Assembly (NCBI GenBank): GCA_016199025.1
Contig: JACQHM010000289.1
Coordinates: 1 to 8,042 of the forward strand
Reading direction: 5' to 3'
Length of the DNA stretch: 8,042 nucleotides
DNA from: Candidatus Methylomirabilota bacterium
GTDB lineage: Bacteria; Methylomirabilota; Methylomirabilia; Methylomirabilales; JACQHM01
The notes under the pieces are model-generated. The model had not been told where the DNA came from. It worked only from the letters and a program-made list of their open reading frames with translations, and did not search any database. The translations under genes and the position numbers were made by a program. Shown here piece by piece: positions 1 through 5,873 of this stretch (positions within the stretch are counted from its first letter, which is position 1; every line of letters starts with the position of its first letter).

Positions 1-1137
1 GAGGCGGAGATCGTCCGGCGGAACGAGGCCCTGGCTGCCATCAACGCCATTGGGACGGAGATCACCGCCCTCCTGGAGGTAGAGAGGACCCTCCGCTCGG
101 TGGTCGAGAAGGCCGGACAACTGTTAGGGACCGAGGTGGCGGCCCTGTGTTTGATGGACCAGAAAGGCTGTCTCGTCCCCCGGGCCGCCTTCGGCCCCCG
201 GGCCGCCTTCGGCCTGGAGGTGAGCAGGGTTAACCATCACGGTTGGGCGACGAGCTGTGTAGCCGGATCCTCCCTCTCCTTCGATCCTGGAGAGCAGGTG
301 TTGACGTGCTCCGGGATCAAAGCGGAGTACATGAAGGCCCACCTGGCAGCCCCGTTAAAGAGGGAGGGGAAGGTGATCGGGGCCCTCTGTGTCGCCGACC
401 GCTCGCCCCGCTCCTTCACCCCGCTGGAAGTGGAGCTTTTAAACGGCCTCGCGACCCAGGCGGCCATCGCCATCGAGAACGCCCGGCTCCATGAGCAGCT
501 CAGGAACATGGCCGTCATCGAGGAGCGGCACCGGATCGCCAGGGAGATGCACGACGGCCTCGCCCAAAGCTTAGGTTACCTCCACCTCAAGCTCGGCCAG
601 GCCGAGGAGATGCTCGGCTCGAACCGGGAGACCGAGGCGATGGCGGAGCTTAAGGAGATGAAGAAGGTGGCCCGGGAGGCCTACGAGGAGGTCCGCCAGT
701 CGATCCTTGGTCTCAGGACCATGGTCTCCCGAAGCCTTGGGCTGGTCCCCACCCTGGTCGAGTACCTCCGCAACTTCGAGGATCAAACGGGGATTGCCGT
801 CGAGCTCAGGATTGCCGACGAGGAGGCCACCCGGTTCCTCCCTCAGGCCGAGATCCAGCTCATCCGGATCATCCAGGAGGCCCTGGCCAACATCAGGAAG
901 CATGCGAAGGCGGAGCGGGCGTGGGTGACTTTCGACATCGAGGGGGAGTTCGCCAGGGTTGCCATCCGGGACGACGGCAGAGGGTTCGATCCCGAAGAGG
1001 TCAAGAGACAGGGTTCGACCTCCTTCGGCCTGCAGACGATGCGGGAGAGGGTCGAGGGGATCGGGGGGGCTCTGGCCATCACCACAGAGCCGGGCTGGGG
1101 GACTACGGTAGAGCTTCGGTTGCCCCTGGGCCGATAG
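1..1137 (+). CDS. GAF-domain sensor histidine kinase, NarX/DegS type (5' end cut off)
   Basis: The reading frame is open from base 1, so the N-terminus lies outside the window; GTG at 100 is only an internal codon. Numbering from base 1 (378 residues visible), residues about 1-35 look like a coiled linker. A GAF domain follows (about 20-160), ending in the typical AIAIENARLHEQL helix. The HisKA_3 dimerisation domain has the phospho-acceptor His184 in EMHDGLAQS. The HATPase_c domain shows the N box (QEALANIRKHA, Asn297), the G1 box DDGRGFDP (324-331) and the SFGLQTMRERV region (341-351). This architecture is that of NarX/NarQ/DegS/LiaS kinases, which autophosphorylate on His and pass phosphate to a NarL/FixJ regulator; one lies 9 nt downstream. 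The signal is unknown because the input domain is missing; the GAF domain shows no obvious haem or Fe-S motif. An in-frame 18-bp duplication lies inside the GAF domain. Confidence 0.95.
   Translation, partial: EAEIVRRNEALAAINAIGTEITALLEVERTLRSVVEKAGQLLGTEVAALCLMDQKGCLVPRAAFGPRAAFGLEVSRVNHHGWATSCVAGSSLSFDPGEQVLTCSGIKAEYMKAHLAAPLKREGKVIGALCVADRSPRSFTPLEVELLNGLATQAAIAIENARLHEQLRNMAVIEERHRIAREMHDGLAQSLGYLHLKLGQAEEMLGSNRETEAMAELKEMKKVAREAYEEVRQSILGLRTMVSRSLGLVPTLVEYLRNFEDQTGIAVELRIADEEATRFLPQAEIQLIRIIQEALANIRKHAKAERAWVTFDIEGEFARVAIRDDGRGFDPEEVKRQGSTSFGLQTMRERVEGIGGALAITTEPGWGTTVELRLPLGR
177..212 (+). repeat. 18-bp tandem duplication inside the GAF coding region
   Basis: Two identical 18-bp units lie at 177-194 and 195-212, and the match continues 2 bases into the following sequence. 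The unit is GC-rich (CCCCGGGCCGCCTTCGG core) and in frame, so the protein reads PRAAFG twice in a row. The period is a multiple of three, so the frame is kept. It looks like a recent slippage duplication. Confidence 0.9.
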
Positions 1138-1146
1138 GGGGATGCC

Positions 1147-1812
1147 ATGAATGCCATTAGGGTGCTTTTGGTCGATGACCATGCCCTCTTTCGGAGCGGG
1201 CTGGCCGGCCTGCTTGGAGGGCAGAGGGGCTTCGAGGTGGTGGGGGAGGCGCAGGATGGGCAGGAGGCCTTCGAGAAGGCTAAAGCGCTGATGCCCGACG
1301 TGATCTTGATGGATGTCTACATGCCCGGGATGGACGGCCTGGAGGCCACCCGCCGGATCAAGGAGGCCCTGCCTTATGTGAAGATCGTGATCCTGACCGT
1401 CTCCGAGGAGGATCAGAACCTCTTCGAGGCGATCAAGCATGGAGCCCAGGGGTATCTCTTAAAGACGATTGAGGTGACGGAGCTGTTCACGATGCTTCAA
1501 GGAGTCTCCCGGGGCGAAGCGCCCATCTCCCGCGCGATGGCGGCCAAGATCCTGGGGGAGTTTGCTAGGCGAAGCCAGAAGGCGTCAGCGCCCGGTTCGG
1601 AGGAGAAGCTTTCCCCACGGGAGCGGGAGGTCCTGGAGCTGTTGACGCAGGGGACAACCAACAAGGAGATCGCCGGCGCGTTGGGGATCAGCGAGAACAC
1701 CGTCAAGAACCACCTCCGGAACATCCTGGAGAAGCTCCACCTCCAGAACCGGGTCCAGGCTGTGGCCTACGCTTTGGAGGAAGGGCTGGTGAGCCGGAAA
1801 CGGTCCGATTAG
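1147..1812 (+). CDS. NarL/FixJ-family response regulator (REC + LuxR-type HTH)
   Basis: This 221-residue protein is full length for the family. The receiver domain (about 4-120) has the acidic pair Asp10/Asp11, the phospho-acceptor Asp56 in LMDVYMPGMDG, switch Thr84 and conserved Lys106 (YLLK). After a linker, a LuxR/GerE DNA-binding domain (about 152-215) carries LSPREREVLELL and the recognition helix region NKEIAGALGISENTVKNHL, diagnostic of NarL-type regulators. The ATG at 1147 follows a purine-rich Shine-Dalgarno (AGGGGGGA), and only 9 nt separate it from the kinase stop, so the two genes form one operon and almost certainly a cognate pair. Target genes cannot be read from the sequence. 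The nearby radical SAM or molybdenum enzyme operons are possible targets by location only. The stop TAG overlaps the stop of a possible minus-strand gene tail. Confidence 0.96.
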   Translation: MNAIRVLLVDDHALFRSGLAGLLGGQRGFEVVGEAQDGQEAFEKAKALMPDVILMDVYMPGMDGLEATRRIKEALPYVKIVILTVSEEDQNLFEAIKHGAQGYLLKTIEVTELFTMLQGVSRGEAPISRAMAAKILGEFARRSQKASAPGSEEKLSPREREVLELLTQGTTNKEIAGALGISENTVKNHLRNILEKLHLQNRVQAVAYALEEGLVSRKRSD

Positions 1813-1900
1813 CGAAGAACCTCCGGGACCTCTTCCTTCAGCTCCTTGTGAAGCCCTTTCCGGAGCTATCGCTCCCCTTTGACTTCCACCAACTCTTTCT
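1809..1900 (-). pseudogene. Possible decayed gene tail convergent with the response regulator
   Basis: On the minus strand two adjacent frames read like one protein C-terminus: KSKGSDSSGKGF in one frame, then HKELKEEVPEVLR and a TAA stop in the next. The TAA (complement of 1809-1811) overlaps the response regulator's TAG, as expected for two genes meeting tail to tail. The pattern small/Ser-rich turn, Gly-Lys-Gly-Phe, charged helix, end resembles the C-terminus of ResB-type cytochrome c biogenesis proteins. The match is short and needs a frameshift, so the family is a guess. Upstream on the same strand the frames are closed by stops. It could equally be chance coding-like sequence. Confidence 0.25.
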
Positions 1901-2150
1901 AATCGGCTCCGGGTCTTCGAACGTTGAAGGTCCTGGAGGAGAAGGCCGGTGTGGCCGGGCCCCTGGAGCTCAGTGGACCGTCCCGCACCAGACGGTAAAA
2001 TCGGGCTGCCACGAAATGGTAGCTTGCTCAGGAAATTCAGGGGGTTATGACCATTGGGGATTCTTATGTTGGAATTTCAGTAAACTTACGCCGTCCCCAA
2101 AAGGGAGAGAGGGTGGAAGAGAGGAGCCGCTCGACGCGGGCCTGGAGGCT
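1813..2150. other. Non-coding or decayed stretch between the response regulator and the PCP_red gene
   Basis: No intact gene is supported here on either strand. A long plus-strand frame runs through it but is Pro/Leu/Arg-rich and continues antisense through the PCP_red gene, so it is a shadow. The first 90 bases hold the possible minus-strand gene tail. The stretch around 2030-2100 is less GC-rich than its surroundings. A 7-bp inverted repeat (TTGGGGA at 2053, TCCCCAA at 2094) encloses about 34 nt with no T-run, so it is not a convincing terminator for either convergent gene. Confidence 0.6.
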
Positions 2151-2897
2151 TTACGGCCGGTGAAGCCCTGCCTCGTAGGTGGGAAGGTCCACGACGGCAA
2201 GCCCTCTTTTTTGGGCATACTCTTCCACCTTCTGGATAACCTTGGCTCGAACAAAGGGAATTGGAATCCGACGGAGCCTCTCCTTCGCTTCCGCCGTCCA
2301 CGGAAGCGCCGCCCCGTCGAGAAGTCCTTCGGCCCTTTGAGACTCGCCCTCGCTGGCCCCCCTCGAAACCATCTCCACCACCTCCGGGGTCACGACCTTC
2401 TCCTTCCGCCGTCTGGCCTCCTCCTCGATAGCGACCTTCGCCATCTCCCTGACGAAAGGCGGCACCTTCTGGATCCGGGCCAACGCTTCTTCGGTCCAGG
2501 GGAGCCCCTTTTCCGGAACCGTCTTGAGATATTTGGTGAACTTATCGATGATCATTTGGTTCCGCTCCGTCCGCTCGCCGAGGAACACCTTGATCGCCTC
2601 GATGACCTCTACCTTCCTGGGGAGTTTCTTCATCTTCTCCTTGGCCACGTCAAAGGCCTCCATGCGGAGCTCCTCGAAGCCAAAGCCCCGGATGGCTTTG
2701 GCGACCCGAAGCATGGATTCATTCCGGATCTCGGTCAAAAACTCTGAGGTGATGATCGTCCGGCCTCGCTCCCTGGCCCGTTTGGCCATGAGTTTGTAGA
2801 TCCCCGGCCGGACGAAGGCCGGGGCGTTCTCCACCCTCTGGAGGGCTTCCTCCGTCCACTCGATCCCTTGAACCATGTGTGTTGTACCGCGTCCCAT
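2151..2897 (-). CDS. Protein with three PCP_red-like domains (protochlorophyllide reductase 57 kDa subunit C-terminal type)
   Basis: This 248-residue soluble protein contains three copies of a small helical module. Each begins with Trp-Thr-(E/A)-E-A (W14, W134, W200), continues to a (P/A)FVR core (27-30, 147-150, 214-217) and ends in an RxRG- or KRG-like turn and a final helix. The module matches PCP_red (PF08369), found at the C-terminus of BchB/ChlB, where it helps shape the protochlorophyllide site, and also as a short stand-alone domain in many non-phototrophs. Between repeats 1 and 2 lies a charged helical stretch (about 61-130) of unknown kind. There is no signal peptide, membrane segment or Cys cluster, and no nitrogenase-like BchB core, so catalysis is not expected; pigment, tetrapyrrole or Fe-S binding is conceivable but unproven. 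The start is uncertain: ATG at 2897 or ATG at 2876 (residue 8), neither with a clear Shine-Dalgarno. Upstream on the same strand lies a CcmF-like relic. Confidence 0.85.
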   Translation of the reverse strand: MGRGTTHMVQGIEWTEEALQRVENAPAFVRPGIYKLMAKRARERGRTIITSEFLTEIRNESMLRVAKAIRGFGFEELRMEAFDVAKEKMKKLPRKVEVIEAIKVFLGERTERNQMIIDKFTKYLKTVPEKGLPWTEEALARIQKVPPFVREMAKVAIEEEARRRKEKVVTPEVVEMVSRGASEGESQRAEGLLDGAALPWTAEAKERLRRIPIPFVRAKVIQKVEEYAQKRGLAVVDLPTYEAGLHRP

Positions 2898-2980
2898 GGG
2901 AGAGGTCCCACGCCGCCTTTGTCAGGTGGAGCCGCTGTTCCAGGAACTGGTCGAGGCCATCCAGCGTTCGGCGGCGGTCC

Positions 2981-3144
2981 GTTCCGAATGGGAAAAGCAA
3001 GGATGATGCCAAGGTGGACGATGAGGGCCCCATACCGCCGCTTGTTCCTGGGACAAAAAATTCATCAGGGCCTTCAGTATCCGCCGTCGCTCCTGGATGA
3101 TCACTGATCCTCCGTCGCGTTACTCTCCCAAACTCTTCTGTCAG
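2981..3144 (-). pseudogene. Frameshifted remnant resembling cytochrome c biogenesis protein CcmF
   Basis: Three short minus-strand reading frames, read in order, resemble one stretch of CcmF. Frame one (3144 to about 3100) reads EEFGRVTRRRISD. Frame two (3104 to 3042) reads QERRRILKALMNFLSQEQ. Frame three (3037 to 2993) reads RYGALIVHLGIILAF. In CcmF this region has the form EF-x-RGT-x-x-R, a helix LxxLxxxN, then RRYGGYIVHLG, where the His lies in a conserved membrane segment of the cytochrome c haem lyase. At least two frame changes are needed, and the similarity stops after about 2990 without a transmembrane continuation, so no functional product is possible. A full CcmF has more than 600 residues; only about 50 are recognisable. 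The assignment rests on remembered family patterns. Confidence 0.5.
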
Positions 3145-3178
3145 ACGAGACCTCCTGGCTGGGATCTCAAAGCCCCAG

Positions 3179-3268
3179 TGGGGCATTCCTGTCCCAATTC
3201 CCGTGAACGCTTGAAGATCTCGAAAAAAAGGATAGGATGAGCCATTCTTGTGGGGCAGGGACGTCCCA
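3179..3268. repeat. REP-like palindromic repeat pair
   Basis: The motif TGGGGCA-N5-GTCCCA occurs twice, at 3179-3196 and 3251-3268, 72 bp apart. The two copies can also pair: CCTGTCCCA (3188-3196) is complementary to TGGGGCAGG (3251-3259) with one G-U position. The first copy overlaps a 13-bp palindrome, GCCCCA-G-TGGGGC (3172-3184), and the second contains GGGACGTCCC. Both are near an ATTC(C/T)TGT word. This arrangement resembles REP/REPIN elements mobilised by TnpA-REP (RAYT) transposases. No transposase is in the window, and genome-wide copies cannot be checked here. Confidence 0.5.
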
Positions 3269-3429
3269 CTTGTCCTTCTCTTTCCATGGACTTCTTCTGC
3301 CCTTTTCCGTCTTACTCCTTAAAATTCGATAGTTAAAGCCTTTTTATTTTGCCGGGTAGAAGGCATAGGGTGGCATACCTTTTGCTCGAAGCAGGATCTC
3401 TGGGGGAAGGTCTTTACCTGATCTACCAG

Positions 3430-3454
3430 CCCGAAGGGTTCGGGTGAAAGGAGG
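3430..3454 (+). promoter_or_regulatory. 5'-leader stem-loop and strong ribosome binding site of the 3460 gene
   Basis: CCCGAA (3430-3435) and TTCGGG (3439-3444) form a perfect 6-bp stem with a 3-nt loop. Two bases later comes AAAGGAGG (3447-3454), 5 nt before ATG 3460. The near-consensus Shine-Dalgarno fixes the start. The hairpin is close enough to affect ribosome loading or mRNA stability; it lacks a T-run and so is not a terminator. Confidence 0.55.
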
Positions 3455-3459
3455 AACGT

Positions 3460-3765
3460 ATGAGCACCCCATGGATTGTTGTCGCCGCCGTCGTCGCCCT
3501 CGGCGTCCTGTACGTCCTGCTTCCTGTCGTTGCCCAGACCTTCCTTCGCTATCGGAGAACCAAGGTGCTCCGATGTCCTGAGGCGGGGAAGGAAGCGGAG
3601 GTCGGCATCGACGCCGCCCGAGCGGCGTACACCTCGGCCTTCGGCCAGCCACAGTTGCAGGTCGAGGATTGCTCCCTCTGGCCGGAGAGGAAGGATTGCG
3701 GGCAGGACTGCCTGGGGCTTCCCGAGACCGAGATGCAGGAGGTACGGCAGCCTCAAGCTCATTGA
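3460..3765 (+). CDS. Small membrane-anchored protein with four cysteines, unknown function
   Basis: This 101-residue protein starts with one hydrophobic segment (about residues 5-27, WIVVAAVVALGVLYVLLPVVA) followed by a basic stretch (LRYRRTK), predicting an N-terminal membrane anchor with the rest in the cytoplasm. The soluble part has Cys39 in RCPE, then Cys71, Cys80 and Cys84 in the pattern C-S-x-WPER-x-x-CGQDC, which could bind a metal. Similar short proteins (anchor, CPE(T/A)G, SCSxWPERxxCxxxC) occur in anaerobic and uncultured bacteria as conserved hypotheticals, often near respiratory or redox genes; this is from memory. A very strong ribosome binding site fixes the start. It is the first gene of the radical SAM cluster; its stop lies 13 nt before the next assigned start. 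The last residues (after about 88) have no recognisable pattern, and the exact 3' end may be affected if the frame changes near 3733. Confidence 0.75.
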   Translation: MSTPWIVVAAVVALGVLYVLLPVVAQTFLRYRRTKVLRCPEAGKEAEVGIDAARAAYTSAFGQPQLQVEDCSLWPERKDCGQDCLGLPETEMQEVRQPQAH

Positions 3766-3778
3766 GAAGGGGGAATCG

Positions 3779-5002
3779 GTGCCGGTCCGCGTTCTCTTGA
3801 AGGAGACCGGGGAGGAGGGCTTCGTCAACGTGAAGGCCTCCTCCATCTCGGTGACCCTGAATCGTGTTCCTGTCTTCACCTTCGACCTGGAAGGGCGGCT
3901 CCTTTTTGCCTACATGGGGGACAGGACCTTCGCCAGGGGCCTCGACAACCGGGTCCTGGAGAAGCGGGGGGAATGGACTGTCTTCGGCCGCCACCGGGTC
4001 AGGAGGGAGGTGGAAGGGGAGGAGAAGCGGGCCCTCTTGAACGGGATCCACCGGAGGATCGAGCGGGTCCTTCAAGCGTTGCAGGCAGGGGCCATCATTC
4101 CCCTCGGGGAACCAGCACCTGACGCCCTGTCCCAGGCTGCCAGGGCCCTGAAGAAGATCGCCTCTTACGATCATGAGGCCCTAGAGGCCGACCGGAGACG
4201 GTTCTTTTCCATCTACAAGCCGGTCACGATCCTCCCCCCCGATCAGTACTTGACCCTTGTTCTCCAGGCGACGGAAGGGTGTCCCTATAATCAATGTAGC
4301 TTCTGCCATTTCTACAAGGGCCGACCGTTCCGGGTGAAAACCGAGGAGGAGTTCAAGCAGCACATCCTGGCGGTGAAGGCCTTCTTCGGCGAGGCCCTCA
4401 AACTTCGGCGCTCGCTTTTCTTGGGAGACGCTAACGCCCTCGTGGCCCCCCAGGAGCGGCTCCTCAGGTTTTTTGATCTGGCGAATGAGGCCTTCCCTGC
4501 CTCTACAGGGATCTACGCCTTCATGGATGCCTTCAGCGCGAGAAAGCCCTCGAAGGCGTTCGAGGCATTGGCCCGCAGGAACCTCAAGCGGGTCTACATC
4601 GGCGTGGAGACAGGCCACGAGGAGCTGTTGAAGCTGTTGAACAAGCCGGGGAGCGCTGAGGAAGCGAAGCAGGTGATCATCAGCTTAAAAGAAGGGGGGA
4701 CAAATGTCGGGGTCATCATCATGCTCGGGATCGGTGGCAACCGATACGTTCACCACCATGTTGAACAGACGGTGAGGCTCCTGAATGCCCTTCCTCTAGG
4801 GGAGGGGGATCTCCTCTACTTTTCCCCCTTGGTCGAGCATCCAGGCTCGGAGTATGCGAAGCGGGCGGCCGCATTGGGGATCGGGCCTCTGACGGAGGAG
4901 GAGATGCGGGAGCAGGGAGAGGCCATCAAGGCTGGCCTCCGCTTCGCTGGCCCTTCCAGGCCGAAGCTCTCCACCTACGACATCCGGGAGTTCCTGTATT
5001 AA
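3779..5002 (+). CDS. Radical SAM protein, COG1032-like, CX4CX2C cluster motif
   Basis: A predicted S-adenosylmethionine radical enzyme of 407 residues from GTG 3779. After an N-terminal domain (about 1-145, with FDLEGRLLFAY and RGLDNRVLEK), the core begins with the [4Fe-4S] motif GCPYNQCSFCHFYKG (Cys168, Cys173, Cys176). It is CX4CX2C, one residue longer than the classical CX3CX2C, but seen in some COG1032 members with CPWNRCTFC-like sequences. Later core motifs are SLFLGDANALV, RVYIGVETGHEELLKLLNKPG and VIIMLGIGGNRY, and the protein ends YDIREFLY. No B12-binding domain is present; the substrate is unknown. GTG 3779 has a Shine-Dalgarno (GAAGGGGG, 3766-3773) 5 nt upstream. However, the in-frame residues before it (RYGSLKLIEKGES) look like a genuine part of the family's N-terminus, so the true start may lie near 3733. 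It is followed 2 nt later by a second radical SAM gene. Confidence 0.88.
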   Translation: MPVRVLLKETGEEGFVNVKASSISVTLNRVPVFTFDLEGRLLFAYMGDRTFARGLDNRVLEKRGEWTVFGRHRVRREVEGEEKRALLNGIHRRIERVLQALQAGAIIPLGEPAPDALSQAARALKKIASYDHEALEADRRRFFSIYKPVTILPPDQYLTLVLQATEGCPYNQCSFCHFYKGRPFRVKTEEEFKQHILAVKAFFGEALKLRRSLFLGDANALVAPQERLLRFFDLANEAFPASTGIYAFMDAFSARKPSKAFEALARRNLKRVYIGVETGHEELLKLLNKPGSAEEAKQVIISLKEGGTNVGVIIMLGIGGNRYVHHHVEQTVRLLNALPLGEGDLLYFSPLVEHPGSEYAKRAAALGIGPLTEEEMREQGEAIKAGLRFAGPSRPKLSTYDIREFLY

Positions 5003-5004
5003 CG

Positions 5005-5796
5005 ATGGTCCAAGAACCGGGAGGGCGAAAGCCCAGGGGGTTGTGGGAGGGGATCGTTTACGGACCGATCCCTTCCCGCCGGCTGGGTCTCTCCTTGGGC
5101 GTCAACGTCCTCCCCATCGCTTCGAAGCTCTGCTCGTTCAACTGTCGGTACTGCCAGCTCGGGTGGACCCCTCGTCCCCCCGACCCTGAAAGGCATGAGG
5201 ACCTCCCCACTCCTGAGCTGATCGTGAAGGCGTTGGAGGAGGCCCTTTCCGCGCTAGCCGAAGGGGGGACTTCTTTAGACACCATTACCTTTTCCGGCAA
5301 TGGGGAGCCGACCCTGCACCCTTCTTTAGACGAGATCGCCCAAGGGTCCAAGGCCCTCCGCGACCGCTACGCTCCCCAAGCGAAGCTGGCGATCCTCTCC
5401 AACTCCTCTACGGTGGGGAAGGAGGAGGTCAGGCAGACCCTTCATAGGTTCGACCTCAAGATCATGAAGCTGGATGCAGGGGATGAGGAGACGATCCGGA
5501 GGCTGAACCGGCCCCTCATGTCCTTTAGCCTTCAAGAGGTCATTGAAGGGGTAAAGGCCTTGGAAGAGGTCATCCTCCAATCCCTCTTCGTCCGGGGGCG
5601 GGTGAGCAACATCCAGCCTGAGATCCTGGCCCTCTGGATCGAGCGAGTTCGGGAGATCAGGCCGCTCCTCGTCCAGGTCTATAGCCTGGACCGGGTCCCG
5701 GCCGATCGAGGTTTAGAGAAGGTCGAGCGGAACGTCCTGGAGGAGATCGCTCGTCTAGTCGAGGAGCGGACGGGGGTCAAGGCCGAGGTCTATTAA
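5005..5796 (+). CDS. Radical SAM protein, COG0731-like Fe-S oxidoreductase
   Basis: A 263-residue radical SAM enzyme. YGPIPSRRLGLSLGVNVLP (19-37) followed by CSFNCRYCQLG (Cys43, Cys47, Cys50, classical CX3CX2C) is the signature of the COG0731 group of short radical SAM proteins. The SAM-binding elements TFSGNGEPTLHP (about 95-106) and LAILSNSS (about 127-134) follow, then FDLKIMKLDAGDEETIRRLNRP, and the C-terminal QVYSLDRVPADRG typical of this group. COG0731 contains the tRNA wybutosine enzyme Taw1/TYW1, but these bacterial short members are functionally unassigned, so no tRNA role is claimed. The ATG lies 2 nt after the previous stop, with only a weak Shine-Dalgarno, suggesting translational coupling with the upstream radical SAM gene. 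TTG 5041 is a less likely later start that would remove 12 residues without touching motifs. There is no terminator-like hairpin after the stop. Confidence 0.92.
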   Translation: MVQEPGGRKPRGLWEGIVYGPIPSRRLGLSLGVNVLPIASKLCSFNCRYCQLGWTPRPPDPERHEDLPTPELIVKALEEALSALAEGGTSLDTITFSGNGEPTLHPSLDEIAQGSKALRDRYAPQAKLAILSNSSTVGKEEVRQTLHRFDLKIMKLDAGDEETIRRLNRPLMSFSLQEVIEGVKALEEVILQSLFVRGRVSNIQPEILALWIERVREIRPLLVQVYSLDRVPADRGLEKVERNVLEEIARLVEERTGVKAEVY

Positions 5797-5810
5797 AACA
5801 CACTTTTTGC

Positions 5811-5839
5811 TTGACAGGGTTTAGAGGACCCGGTATTCT
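5811..5839 (+). promoter_or_regulatory. Sigma70-type promoter of the Rrf2 operon
   Basis: TTGACA (5811-5816) is a perfect -35 box. A 17-bp spacer leads to TATTCT (5834-5839), four of six matches to the -10 consensus. Transcription would start near 5846, leaving a leader of about 28 nt before ATG 5874. TTGAC at 5811 and GTCAA at 5843-5847 form an inverted pair flanking the promoter core, and GGGT/ACCC (5817-5830) lies within the spacer. Autoregulation by the Rrf2 protein at this site would fit IscR/NsrR-type practice but is inference. Confidence 0.7.
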
Positions 5840-5873
5840 GGAGTCAAAAGATGAGAAAGGTCTTCTGACTCCT

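Larger units (their letters stand above)
3145..3459. other. Intergenic region before the radical SAM cluster
   Basis: No gene is supported in this stretch. It holds the REP-like repeat pair, an AT-rich block at 3317-3350 that stands out in the GC-rich surroundings and is the likeliest place for the promoter of the 3460 cluster, and a stem-loop just before the ribosome binding site. No clean -35/-10 pair can be named in the AT-rich block. Confidence 0.5.

Noticed and set aside
571..1440. 289-residue minus-strand open frame
   Set aside because: It is antisense to both the kinase and the regulator, which have clear domains; composition is that of a complementary-strand shadow.
2053..2100. Inverted repeat TTGGGGA/TCCCCAA as a terminator
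   Set aside because: The loop is about 34 nt and there is no T-run on either strand.
1848..2747. 299-residue plus-strand open frame
   Set aside because: It is antisense to the PCP_red gene for most of its length, low in complexity (Leu/Pro/His/Arg/Gly) and has no recognisable domain; it is a GC-rich shadow frame.
2875..3006. 43-residue plus-strand small frame with a protein-like helix (PLFQELVEAIQRSAAVRSEW)
   Set aside because: No convincing ribosome site, no family match I know, and it lies antisense to the start of the PCP_red gene and the CcmF-like relic; kept only as a curiosity.
2719..3186. 155-residue minus-strand open frame as an intact gene
   Set aside because: It overlaps the PCP_red gene in another frame and only its first part resembles CcmF; it cannot encode a coherent protein over its length.
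3476..3778. N-terminal extension of the radical SAM gene from ATG 3476
   Set aside because: Most of this extension is the Ser/Pro/Arg-rich out-of-frame shadow of the membrane protein gene, which has its own strong ribosome site; only the last dozen or so residues look genuine.
3344..4174. 276-residue minus-strand open frame
   Set aside because: It is antisense to the membrane protein and radical SAM genes, with Pro/Arg/Gly-rich sequence and no motif.
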